Positions 53,701 through 64,000 of a stretch of 64,000 nt of DNA are shown in pieces; positions within the stretch are counted from its first letter, which is position 1; every line of letters starts with the position of its first letter. The notes beneath the pieces were generated by a model. It was not told the DNA's origin and did no database searches. It was given only the letters and a program-made list of their open reading frames with translations. Source of the DNA: Eledone cirrhosa (lineage: Eukaryota; Mollusca; Cephalopoda; Octopoda; Eledonidae); assembly GCA_964016885.1 (NCBI GenBank), contig OZ024743.1, positions 181,021,152 to 181,085,151 on the forward strand. Reading direction: 5' to 3'. A program made the position numbers and the translations under genes.

Positions 53701-56700
53701 AGCCAGTCGTTGGGTACCACTCTAGTTGTGCCACTGATGCAGTCAGTTGTTGGAGTACAACTCTAGTTGTGCCACTGATGCAGTCAGTTGTTGGATTACC
53801 ACTCTAGGTGTGCCACTGATGGAGCCAGTCGTTTTGTACCACTCTAGTTGTGCCACTGATGCACTCAGTTGTTAGAATACCATTCTAGTTGTGCCACTGA
53901 TGCAGCCAGTTGTTGGGGTGCCACTCTAGTTGTGCCACTGATGCAGCCAGTTGTTGGAGTACCTCTCTAGTTGTGCCACTGATGCTGCCAGTTGTTGGAG
54001 TACCACTCTAGTTGTGCCACTGATGCAGCCAGTTGTTGGAGTACAACTCTAGTTGTGCCACTGATGCAGCCAGTCGTTTTGTTCCAATCTAGTTGTGCCA
54101 CTGATGCAGTCAGTTGTTGGAGTACCACTCTAGTTGTGCCACTGATGCAGCCAGGTGTTGGAGTACCACTCTAGTTGTGTCACTGATGCAGCCAGTTGTT
54201 GGAGTACCACTGTAGTTGTGTCACTGATGCAGCCAGTCTTTGGGTACCACTCTAGTTGTGCCACTGATACAGTCAGTTGTTGCAGTACCACTCTAGTTGT
54301 GCCACAGATGTAGCCAGTTGTTGGAGTACCACTCAAGTTGTGCCACTAATGCAGCCAGTCGTTGGTTACCATTCTAGTTGTTCCACTGATGCGGCGTGTT
54401 GTTGGAGCACCACTCTAGTTGTGCCACTGATGCAGGCAATTGTTGGACTACCACTCTAGTTGTGCCACAAATGCACTCAGTTTTTGGAGTACCACTCTAG
54501 TTGTGCAACTGATGCAGCCAGTTGTTGGAGTACCACTCTAGTTGTGCCACTGATGCAGCCAGTTGTTGGAGTACCACTCTAGTTGTGCCACTGATGCTGC
54601 CAGTTGTTGGAGTACCACTCTAGTTGTGCCACTGATGCAGCCAGTCTGTGGGTACCACTCTAGTTGTGCCACTGATACAGCCAGTTGTTGGAATACCACT
54701 CTAGTTTTGCCACAGATGTAGCCACTTGTTGGAGTACCACTCTAGTTGTGCCGCTGATGCAGCCAGTTGTTGGAGTACCACTCTAGTTGTGCGACTGATG
54801 CCGTCAATTGTTGGAGTACCACTCTAGTTGTGCCACAAATGCACTCAGTTGTTGGAGTACCATTCTAGTTGTGCCACTGATGCAGCCAGTTGTTGGGGTG
54901 CCACTCTAGTTGTGCCACTGATGCAGCCAGTTGTTGGAGTACCTCTCTAGTTGTGCCACTGATGCAGCCACTTGTTGGAGTACCACTCTAGTTGTGCCAC
55001 TGATGCAGTCAATTGTTGGAGTACCACTCTAGTTGTGCCACAAATGCACTCAGTTGTTGGAGTACCACTCTAGTTGTGCAACTGATGCAGCCAGTTGTTG
55101 GAGTACCACTCTAGTTGTGCCATTGATGCAGTCAGTTGTTGCAGTACCACTCTAATTGTGCCACTGATGCAGCCAGTTGTTGGAGTACCACTCTAGTTGT
55201 GCCACTGATACAGCCAGTTGTTGGAGTACCACTCTAGTTGTGTCACTGTTGCAGCCAGTTGTTGCAGTACCACTCTAGTTGTGCCACTGATGCAGCCAGT
55301 TGTTGGAGTACCACTCTAGTTGTGTCACTCATGCAGTCAGTTGTTGGAGTACCACTCTAGTTGTGCCACTGATGCAGCCAGTTGTTGGAGTACCTATCTA
55401 GTTGTGCCACTCATGCAGTCAGTTTTGGGAGTACCACTCTGGTTGTGTCACTGATGCAGCCAGTTGTTGGAGTACCACTCTAGTTGTGCCACTGATGCAG
55501 CCAGTCTTTGGGTACCACTCTAGTTGTGCCACTGATGCAGCCAGTTGTTCGAGTACCACTCTAGTTATGCCACTGATGCAGTCAGTTATTCGAGTACCAC
55601 TCTAGTTGTGTCACTGATGCAGCCAGTCCTTGGGTACCACTCTAGTTGTGCCACTGATGCAGCCAGTTGTTGGAGTACCACTCTAGTTGTACCACTGATG
55701 CAGTCAGTTGTTGGAGTACCACTCTATTTGTGTCACTGATGCAGCCAGTTTTTGGAGTAACACTCTAGTTGTGCCACTGAGGCAGCCAGTTGTTGGAGTA
55801 CGACTCTAGTTGTGTCACTGATGCAGCCAGTTGTTGGAGTACCACTCTAGTTGTGCCACTGAGGCAGCCAGTTGTTGGAGTACCACGCTTGTTGTGAAAC
55901 TGATGGAGCCAGTTGTTGGAGTACCACTCTAGTTGTACCACTGATGCAGTCAGTTGTTGGAGTACCACTCTAGTTGTGCCACTGATGCAGCCAGTCTTTG
56001 GGTACCACTCTAGTTGTGCCACTGATGCAGCCAGTTGTTGGAGTACCACTCTAGTTGTACCACTGATGCAGTCAGTTGTTGGAGTACCAATCTAGTTGTG
56101 CCACTGATGCAGCCAGTTGTTGGAGTGCCACTCTAATTGTGCCACTGATGCAGTCAGTTGTTGGAGTACCACTCTAGTTGTGCCACTCATGCAGTCAGTT
56201 GTTGGAGTACCACTCTAGTTGTGTCAATGATGCAGCCAGTAGTTGGAGTACCACGCTACTTGTGCCACTGATGCAGCCAGTCCTTGGGTACCACTCTAGT
56301 TGTGCCACTCATGTAGTCAGTTGTTGGAGTACCACTCTAGTTGTGTCAATGATGCAGCCATTTGTTGGAGTACCACTCTAGTTGTGCCATTGATGCAGTC
56401 AGTTGTTGGAGTACCACTCTAGTTGTGCCACTGATACAGCCAGTTGTTGAAGTACCACTCTAGTTGTGCCACTGATGCAGCCAGTTGTTGGAGTACCACT
56501 CTAGTTGTGCCACTGATGCAGCCAGTTGTTGGAGAACCACTCTAGTTGTGCCACTGATGCAGCCAGGTGTTGGAGTAGCACTCTAGTTGTGTCACTGATG
56601 CAGCCAGTTGTTGGAGTACCATTCTAGTTGTGCCACTGATGCAGCCAATCTTTGGGTACCACTCTAGTTGTGCCACTGATACAGCCAGTTGTTGGAATAC

Positions 56701-58015
56701 CACTCTAGTTGTGCCACAGATGTAGCCAGTTGTTGGAGTACCACTCTAGTTGTGCCACTGATGCAGCCAGTTGTTGGAGTACCACTCTAGTTGTGCAACA
56801 GATGCAGCCTGTTGTTGGAGCACCACTCTAGTTGTGCCTCTGATGCAGTCAATTGTTGGAGTACCACTCTAGTTGTGCCACAAATGCACTCAGTTGTTGG
56901 AGTACCACTCTATTTGTGCAACTGATGCAGCCATTTGTTGGAGTACCACTCTAGTTATGCCACTGATGTAGCCAGTTGTTGGAGTACCACTCTAGTTGTG
57001 TCACTGATGCAGCCAGTTGTTGGAGTACCACTATAGTTGTGCCACTCATGCAGCCAGTTGTTGGAGTACCACTCTAGTCGTGCCACTGATGCAGCCAGTT
57101 GTTGGAGTACAACTCTAATTGTGCCACAGATGCAGCCAGTTGTTGGAGTACCACTCTAGTTGTGCCACTGATGCAGTCAGTTGTTGGAGTACCACTCTAG
57201 TTGTACCACTGATACAGCCAGTTGTTTGAGTACCACTCTAGTTCTGTCACTGATGCAGCCAGTTGTTGCAGTACCCCTCTAGATGTGCCACTGATGCAGC
57301 CAGTTGTTGGAGTACCACTCTAGTTGTGTCACTCATGCAGTCAGTTGTTGGAGTACCACTCTAGTTGTGCCACTGATGCAGCCAGTTGTTGGAGTACCAC
57401 TCTAGTTGTGCCACTGATGCAGTCAGTTTTTGGAGTACCACTCTAGTTGTGTCACTGATGCAGCCAGTTGTTGGAGTACCACTCTAGTTGTGCCACTGAT
57501 GCAGCCAGTCTTTGGGTACCACTCTAGTTGTGCCACTGATGCAGCCAGTTGTTCGAGTACCACTCTAGTTGTGCCACTGATGCAGTCAGTTGTTCGTGTA
57601 CCACTCTAGTTGTGTCACTGATACAGCCAGTTGATGGAGTACCACTCTATTTGTGTCACTGTTGCAGCCAGTTTTTGGAGTAACACTCTAGTTGTGCCAC
57701 TGAGGCAGCCAGTTGTTGGAGTACCACTCTAGTTGTGTCACTGATGCAGCCAGTTTTTGGAGTACCACTCTTGTTGTGAAACTGATGGAGCCAGTTGTTG
57801 GAGTACCACTCTAGTTGTGTCAATGATGCAGCCAGTAGTTGGAGTACCACTCTACTTGTGCCACTGATGCAGCCAGTCCTTGGGTACCACTCTAGTTGTG
57901 CCACTGATGCAGCCTGTTGTTGGAGTACCACTCTAGTTGTACCACTGATGCAGTCAGTTGTTGGAGTAGCACTCTAGTTGTGCCACTGATGCAGCCAGTC
58001 TTTGGGTCCAACTCT
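50757..58015 (+). repeat. Second copy of the ~7.1-kb direct duplication
   Basis: Partner of 41.97-49.11 kb. Homology begins abruptly at about 50,757, at a CTCTATTTGTGTCAC unit where the left contexts of the two copies differ. It ends near 58,010, where two units present at 49.12-49.19 kb are missing. The stretch between the copies (49.1-50.76 kb) is a mosaic of pieces matching 44.8-46.9 kb. Confidence 0.8.
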
Positions 58016-59850
58016 AGTTGTCCCACTGATGCAGCCAGTTGTTGGAGTACCACTCTAGTTGTGCCACTGATGCAGTCAGTTGTTCGAGTACCACTCTAGT
58101 TGTGTCACTGATACAGCCAGTTGTTGGAGTACCACTCTATTTGTGTAACTGATGCAGCCAGTTTTTGGAGTAACACTCTAGTTGTGCCACTGAGGCAGCC
58201 AGTTGTTGGAGTACCACTCTAGTTGTGTCACTGATGCAGCCAGTTGTTGGAGTACCACTCTTGTTGTGAAACTGATGGAGCCAGTTGTTGGAGTACCACT
58301 CTAGTTGTGTCAATGATGCAGCCAGTAGTTGGAGTACCACTCTACTTGTGCCACTGGTGCAGCCCGTCCTTGGGTACCACTCTAGTTGTGCCACTGATGC
58401 AGCCAGTTGTTGGAGTACCACTCTAGTTGTACCACTGATGCAGTCAGTTGTTGGAGTACCACTCTAGTTGTGCCACTGATGCAGCCAGTCTTTGGGTCCA
58501 ACTCTAGTTGTGCCACTGATGCAGCCAGTTGTTGCAGTACCAGTCTAGTTGTGCCATTGATGCAGCCAGTCGTTGGGTACCACTCTAGTTGTCCCACTGA
58601 TGCAGCCAGTTGTTGGAGTACCACTCTAGTTGTGCCACTGATGCAGCCAGTTGTTCGAGTACCACTCTAGTTGTGCCACTGATGCAGTCAGTTGTTCGTG
58701 TACCACTCTAGTTGTGTCACTGATACAGCCAGTTGATGGAGTACCACTCTATTTGTGTCACTGTTGCAGCCAGTTTTTGGAGTAACACTCTAGTTGTGCC
58801 ACTGAGGCAGCCAGTTGTTGGAGTACCACTCTAGTTGTGTCACTGATGCAGCCAGTTTTTGGAGTACCACTCTTGTTGTGAAACTGATGGAGCCAGTTGT
58901 TGGAGTACCACTCTAGTTGTGTCAATGATGCAGCCAGTAGTTGGAGTACCACTCTACTTGTGCCACTGATGCAGCCAGTCCTTGGGTACCACTCTAGTTG
59001 TGCCACTGATGCAGCCAGTTGTTGGAGTACCACTCTAGTTGTACCACTGATGCAGTCAGTTGTTGGAGTAGCACTCTAGTTGTGCCACTGATGCAGCCAG
59101 TCTTTGGGTCGAACTCTAGTTGTGCCACTGATGCAGCCAGTTGTTGCAGTACCAGTCTAGTTGTGCCATCGATGCAGCCAGTCGTTGGGTACCACTCTAG
59201 TTGTCCCACTGATGCAGCCAGTTGTTGGAGTACCACTCTAGTTGTGCCACTGATGCAGTCAGTTGTTCGAGTACCACTCTAGTTGTGTCACTGATACAGC
59301 CAGTTGTTGGAGTACCACTCTATTTGAGTAACTGATGCAGCCAGTTTTTGGAGTAACACTCTAGTTGTGCCACTGAGGCAGCCAGTTGTTGGAGTACCAC
59401 TCTAGTTGTGTCACTGATGCAGCCAGTTGTTGGAGTACCACTCTTGTTGTGAAACTGATGGAGCCAGTTGTTGGAGTACCACTCTAGTTGTGTCAATGAT
59501 GCAGCCAGTAGTTGGAGTACCACTCTACTTGTGCCACTGGTGCAGCCCGTCCTTGGGTACCACTCTAGTTGTGCCACTGATGCAGCCAGTTGTTGGAGTA
59601 CCACTCTAGTTGTACCACTGATGCAGTCAGTTGTTGGAGTACCACTCTAGTTGTGCCACTGATGCAGCCAGTCTTTGGGTCCAACTCTAGTTGTGCCACT
59701 GATGCAGCCAGTTGTTGCAGTACCAGTCTAGTTGTGCCATTGATGCAGCCAGTCGTTGGGTACCACTCTAGTTGTCCCACTGATGCAGCCAGTTGTTGGA
59801 GTACCACTCTAGTTGTGCCACTGATGCAGCCAGTTGATGGAGTACCACTC
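57821..59850 (+). repeat. 0.5-0.6-kb higher-order repeat, four copies
   Basis: The marker CAATGATGCAGCCAGTAG occurs at 57821, 58311, 58923 and 59494, spacings 490, 612 and 571 bp, close to 12, 15 and 14 units. Alternate copies are most alike (1,102 and 1,183 bp apart), so a pair was probably duplicated as one. Confidence 0.8.
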
Positions 59851-62307
59851 TAGTTGTGCCACTGATGCAGCCAGTTGTTGTAGTACCACTCTAATTGTGC
59901 CACTGATGCAGTCAGTTGTTGGAGTACCACTCTAGTTGTGTCACTGATACGGCCAGTTGTTGGAGTACCACTCTAGTTGTGTCACTGATGTAGCCAGTTG
60001 TTGGAGTACCACTCTAGTTGTGCCACTGATGCAGCCAGTTGTTGTAGTACCACTCTAATTGTGCCACTGATGCAGTCAGTTGTTGGAGTACCACTCTAGT
60101 TGTGTCACTGATACGGCCAGTTGTTGGAGTGCCACACTAGTTGTGTCACTGATGTAGCCAGTTGTTGGAGTACCACTCTAGTAGTGCCACTGATGGAATC
60201 AGTTTTTGGAGTACCTCTCTAGTTGTGCACTGATGCAGTCAGTTGTTGGAGTACCACTCTAGTTGTGCCACTGGTGCAGCCAGTCGTTGGGGTGCCACTC
60301 TAGTTGTGCCACTGATGCAGTCAGTTCTTGGCGTACCACTCTAGTTGTGCCACTGATGCGGCCAGTTGTTGGAGTACCACACTAGTTGTGCCACTGATGG
60401 AACCAGTTTTTGGAGTACCACTCTAGTTGTGCACTGATGCAGTCAGTTGTTGGAGTACTACTCTAGTTGTGCCACTCATGCAGCCAGTTGTTGAAGTACC
60501 ACTCTAGTTGTGCCACTGATGCAGCCAGTCGTTTTGTACCACTCTAGTTGTGCCACTGATGCAGTCAGTTGTTAGAGTACCACTCTAGTCGTGCCACTGA
60601 TGCAGCCAGTTGTTGGGGTGCCAGTCTAGTTGTGCCACTGATGCAGCCAGTTGTTGGAGTACCTCTCTAGTTGTGCCACTGATGCAGCCAGTTGTTGGAG
60701 TACCACTCTAGTTGTGCCACTGATGCAGCCAGTTGTTGGAGTACAACTCTAGTTGTGCCACTGATGCAGCCAGTCGTTTTGTACCACTCTAGTTGTGCCA
60801 CTGATGCAGTCAGTTGTTAGAGTACCACTCTAGTCGTGCCACTGATGCAGGCAGTTGTTGGAGTACCACTCTAGTTGTTCCACTGATGCAGTCAGTTGTT
60901 AGAGTACCACTCTAGTCGTGCCACTGATGCAGGCAGTTGTTGGAGTACCACTCTAGTTGTGCCACTGATGCAGTCAGTTGTTAGAGTACCACTCTAGTTG
61001 TGGCACTGATACAGCCAGTTGTTGGAGTACCACTCTAGTTGTGCCACTGATACAGCCAGTTGTTGGAGTACCACTCTAGTTGTGCCACTGATGCAGCCAG
61101 TTGTTGGAGTACCACTCTAGTTGTGCCACTGATGCAGTCAGTTGTTGGAGTACCACTCTAGTTGTGCCACTGAGGCAGCCAGTTGTTGGAGTACCACTCT
61201 AGTTATGCCCTGATGCAGCCAGTTGTTGGAGTACCACTCTAGTTGTGCTACTGATGCAGTTAGTTGTTGGAGTACCACTCTAGTTGTGCCACTGAGGCAG
61301 CCAGTTGTTGGAGTACCACTCTAGTTATGCCCTGATGCAGCCAGTTGTTGGAGTACCACTCTAGTTGTGTCACTGATGCAGTCAGTTGTTGGAGTACCAC
61401 TCTAGTTGTGCCCTGATGCAGCCAGTTGCTGGAGTACCACTCTAGTTGTGTCACTGATGCAGTCAGTTGTTGGAGTACCACTCTAGTTGTGCCACTGAGG
61501 CAGCCAGTTGTTGGAGAACCACTCTAGTTGTGCCACTGATGCAGCCAGTTGTTGGAGTACCACTCTAGTTGTGCCACTGATACAGCCAGTTGTTGGAGAA
61601 CCACTCTAGTTGTGCCACTGATGCAGCCAGTTGTTGGAGTACCACTCTAGTTGTGCCACTGATGCAGCCAGTTGTTGGAGTACCACTCTAGTTGTGTCAC
61701 TGATGCAGCCAGTTGTTGGAGTACCACTCTAGTTGTGTCACTGATGCAGTCAGTTGTTGGAGTACCACTCTAGTTGTGCCACTGATGGAACCAGTTGTTG
61801 GAGTACCACTCTAGTTGTGCCACTGATGCAGCCAGTTGTTGGAGTACCACTCTAGTTGTGCCACTGATGCAGCCAGTTGTTGGAGTACCACTCTAGTTGT
61901 GCCACTGATACAGCCAGTTGTTGGAGAACCACTCTAGTTGTGCCACTGATGCAGCCTGTTGTTGGAGTACCACTCTAGTTGTGTCACTGATGCAGTCAGT
62001 TGTTGGAGTACCACTCTATTTGTGCCACTGATGCAGCCAGTCGTTGGGGTGCCACTCTAGTTGAGCCACTGATACAGCCAGTCGTTGGAGTACCACTCTA
62101 GTTGTGTCACTGATATAGCCAGTTGCTGGAATGCCACTCTAAATGTGCCACTGATGCTGCCAGTCGTTGGAGTACCACTCTATTTGTGCCACTGATGCAG
62201 CCAGTCGTTGGGGTGCCACTCTAGTTGTGCCACTGATGCAGCCAGTCGTTGGGATGCCACTCTATATGTGCCACTGGACTAACCTTTCTTTGGGGTTCCA
62301 CTATAGA
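59851..62307 (+). repeat. Heterogeneous right-edge array domain
   Basis: Units include one-base-short TTATGCCCTGATG forms (near 61,204, 61,327 and 61,407), TTGGAGAACC forms (61,510, 61,595, 61,924) and CpG-bearing CAGTCGTTGGGGTGCC forms near 60,281, 62,040 and 62,200. Similarity to the unit decays over the last three copies and ends in the AT-rich flank. Confidence 0.75.
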
Positions 62308-63240
62308 CTCTTTTTCTATCAGTTATTCATTGGTCTCTATTCTCCGTCATGTGTAGAAGGGTCTCTGTGTTATGACCAGTCTAGTATTTGGTGTTGTGGG
62401 ACCAGGATTTCTTCGTACGCCTTTTTCTTCGCCCTTCTCGACTGTGGCCTGAAGGATGGTTTTAGACAAGATAAGGCGGGGTATATGACCATACCAGGCA
62501 AGCTTCCATCTTTTCATTGATGCAAGGAGTGTTTCATGTCCTCCAGTATCTTTGTTAACCGAAGTGGATTAGCCTAACTTAAATTCCCAATTAATCGGTT
62601 AAGACGTCTCTATACAATATAACAATCCTTGATAATACTGCTCAATAAAACAAGAGTAAATATGTTTAGATTCCCAAACTGAATTATATTTTGTCATTAA
62701 ACATACTTTAAATCACAATTTTAAAAAAAATATTGTAGTTTTATTTCTATCCAGCAAATCACAGGAAGTACACGCACTATATTGAATTTTTATTATTTAT
62801 TATTGTGTTTATATTTGTTGTGCTTGTTTTTTATGTTTGTTTTTTTGTGTTTTTTTGCATGTTTTTTGTGAGTTAAGGTGCTATTTTGAAATAATAGTTT
62901 ATAGAATGAACAACTATTTTAATCTCGTGTCATTCAGTTCTAAAATAGTACTTTTGTGCGGTTTCCACTGTCCTAAGGGCAATGCATGAGAAGATTAAAT
63001 GACCAAATAATGAGGAACAGGCCAAAGCAAACAACAATATTGGTAATAGAAATATATAAAAAAGATAAGATGAGAGGACATAAATAATACAATAAAGATT
63101 GGTGGCAGTAACCAGTTTCTGTTCAGTCATTTATAGGAAAGAGAATGAAATTGTGGTTCGGATGAGAGGAGCGGGTACATGAGAGAGGACAAAATATATT
63201 GGGTAAACCGGAATAAGTTTTATGAAAATGAGTTGAGGAA
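62308..63240. other. Right flank, AT-rich, no recognised gene
   Basis: A plus-strand frame enters from the satellite at 62,167 and stays open to a TGA at 62,520, giving about 70 residues of non-satellite peptide with no family I recognise. The 62,385-62,560 part looks as if it could belong to a dispersed repeat, but I have no firm evidence. From 62,560 on the sequence is strongly AT-rich with T runs. A 66-codon minus-strand frame at 62,930-63,130 is hydrophobic only because of that composition. Confidence 0.5.
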
Positions 63241-63270
63241 AAGAAAGAAATGAAAGAAGATAGAAATAAA

Positions 63271-63286
63271 GAAAGAAAGAAAGGAA

Positions 63287-63330
<44 letters not shown>
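63271..63330. repeat. (GAAA)n microsatellite
   Basis: GAAA/GGAA units, with degenerate A/G-rich sequence starting from about 63,236. Its complement gives a spurious Phe/Leu/Ser-rich frame. Confidence 0.97.

Positions 63331-63365
<35 letters not shown>
63331..63365. repeat. (GATA)n microsatellite
   Basis: About nine GATA units directly joined to the GAAA tract, a compound microsatellite. Confidence 0.97.
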
Positions 63366-63400
63366 GCAGAAGTTGTGAAATTCAAGATTTAAGAGATGAA

Positions 63401-63706
63401 GTGTTGGTTAGTTGGCGTCATACTTTCCGAAACCCGGTCCGGCGACATGCCACTACACTTTCGGGCCACATCTGGGACCTCATAGATAATAACATAACCT
63501 ACAATCTCACTTGGAGCTTACTGTCCAGAGCTAACTCTTACACGGGAGGACGCCGTCCGTGTAACTTATGCTCGGAGGAAACATTACAAATGCTGTTTTC
63601 GAAGGACCAACTCCTAAACAAGAAAGACGAACTGGTAACCGCATGCAAACACATATTGCGTAGGACTTACTTCGCCCTCAAACTCCATAACGACCCGGGT
63701 GGGTAG
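63401..63706 (+). pseudogene. Penelope-like retroelement, C-terminal fragment
   Basis: The open frame of 101 codons resembles the C-terminal end of Penelope-like elements, which carry a reverse transcriptase followed by a GIY-YIG endonuclease. From about residue 8 it shows the family's run FRNPVRRHATTLSGHIWDL, then NNITYNLTWSLLSRA, a Cys-X2-Cys motif (CNLC, about residues 55-58) and LLNKKDELVTACKH, the usual order after the GIY-YIG core. The GIY-YIG motif itself and all of the reverse transcriptase are absent: only microsatellite lies upstream. The copy is thus 5'-truncated and cannot encode a working enzyme. There is no ATG at the start of the homologous part. Assignment is by pattern memory of this family; a non-LTR element tail is the main alternative. 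Confidence 0.7.
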
Positions 63707-64000
63707 ACAAAGGCTGATACCCCCCACTTGCCTAATAAATTAGAGGAAACCCCAGCTTACATAGATAGATGTACCTCTTTTCTTTTCCTCTATGTTTTCT
63801 TCTTCCCCCTGTCTCATCATATCACTTCCTTCCATCCCCGATCTTCTTCCTCGTCTGTTTTTCCCCTTTCGCCTACCCCGATGCAGCCCATCGGGCTTCT
63901 GTAGCCTCAGTACCCCCACGCCTGTAATTTTAAGATAGAATTGGCCGAATACGCTTTACTAACCATTGATTGCAGATGTGTTAGACCCCTGTAATTTTGT
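63707..64000 (+). mobile_element. Probable 3' untranslated region of the Penelope-like copy
   Basis: Begins right after the TAG stop. It has an AATAAA at 63734-63739, a pyrimidine-rich tract (63773-63880), a 5-bp hairpin AGCCC-ATC-GGGCT at 63885-63897, and a direct repeat of CCTGTAATTTT near 63,921 and 63,988. No open frame of interest is present. The end of the element is not reached or not recognisable. Confidence 0.4.

Larger units (their letters stand above)
3435..62307 (+). repeat. 58.9-kb tandem satellite array of a 41-bp unit
   Basis: The unit, seen in consensus form at 4682-4722, has the order GTTGGAGTACC, ACTCTAG, TTGTGCCACTGATGCAG, CCAGTT. About 1,435 units run head to tail without any inversion or inserted sequence that I could find. 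The consensus is about 51% GC, T-rich over A on this strand, and contains no CpG. Most units are 41 bp; common 40-bp forms have GTTGGGTACC or CGTTTTGTTCC, and 42-bp forms have ACAAATGCCTCTCAG or TTGGGAGTACC. Because 41 is not a multiple of three, reading frame rotates with every unit and TAG (in CTCTAG) or TGA (in ACTGATG) ends all frames. The array is noncoding by this test. The last ~30 bases (62277-62307) are a degenerate terminal unit. Satellite or large minisatellite status is certain; location on the chromosome (centromeric, subtelomeric or interstitial) cannot be told. Confidence 0.98.

Noticed and set aside
5172..59853. Dozens of near-identical 60-94-codon open frames on both strands that look like a repeated Cys/Ser-rich protein family
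   Set aside because: They start at TTG or GTG, arise only where a unit is one base shorter or longer, shift through all frames because 41 is not a multiple of three, and end at unit-encoded stops. No splice-linked or continuous frame exists.
3435..62307. CRISPR-like repeat array
   Set aside because: There are no unique spacers: repeats abut directly, the whole unit is conserved, and the setting is eukaryotic.
3435..62307. CENP-B-box or telomere-type motifs in the satellite
   Set aside because: The unit lacks the TTCG and CGGG core of the CENP-B box and no TTAGGG runs occur, so sequence alone does not support a centromere or telomere assignment.
62930..63130. Small membrane protein on the minus strand (66 codons)
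   Set aside because: Hydrophobicity follows from AT-rich composition; there is no conserved motif or supporting context.
63131..63385. Phe/Leu/Ser-rich protein on the minus strand
   Set aside because: Translation of the complement of GAAA and GATA microsatellites.

Overview
This window is eukaryotic and almost gene-free. About 92% of it (roughly 3435 to 62307) is one uninterrupted head-to-tail tandem array of a 41-bp unit, about 1,435 copies, all in the same orientation. I found no intact protein-coding gene. The flanks hold long TG, TA, GAAA and GATA microsatellites, a tRNA-derived SINE-like element (2981-3120), other repeat-like DNA, and the 3' remnant of a Penelope-like retroelement (63401-63706). 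Together these suggest an animal genome rich in dispersed repeats. A cephalopod such as an octopus is my best guess, from the SINE tail and the character of the flanking repeats, but this is inference from memory of such genomes, not a search.

Layout. 1-680 is a GC-rich, probably dispersed, retroelement-associated segment ending at a (TG)n tract. 905-2371 is an AT-rich dispersed repeat with internal tandem duplications; one part carries minus-strand hairpins that fit the histone-mRNA 3' stem-loop consensus. 2530-2849 is TA/TG microsatellite. 2981-3120 is the SINE. 3121-3434 is non-repetitive flank. 62308-63240 is AT-rich flank without a recognised gene. 63271-63365 is GAAA/GATA microsatellite. 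63401-64000 is a truncated Penelope-like element tail with its 3' region.

The array is hierarchical. (a) The left edge (3435-4160) keeps CpG-bearing units and a 205-bp five-unit repeat. (b) 4.2-8.05 kb has tandem copies of a 1,311-bp block. (c) 8.05-10.2 kb is irregular. (d) 10.2-23.6 kb has copies of a larger block spaced 3,110, 4,378 and 3,763 bp. (e) 24.7-43.2 kb has five copies of a 3.92-kb higher-order repeat, two of them resized by recombination whose junctions can be read. (f) 43.2-59.8 kb contains a long-range copy of 23.7-27.0 kb and a ~7.1-kb direct duplication displaced by 8.7-8.9 kb, then four copies of a 0.5-0.6-kb block. (g) 59.85-62.3 kb is a heterogeneous right edge. Block sizes are near multiples of 41 bp, as expected for unequal exchange or array slippage.

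The many 60-94-codon open frames in the array are artefacts of one-base-shorter or one-base-longer units. They start at TTG or GTG and do not continue from block to block, so none is annotated as a gene. No genes act together here; the interest lies in the architecture and evolution of the satellite.
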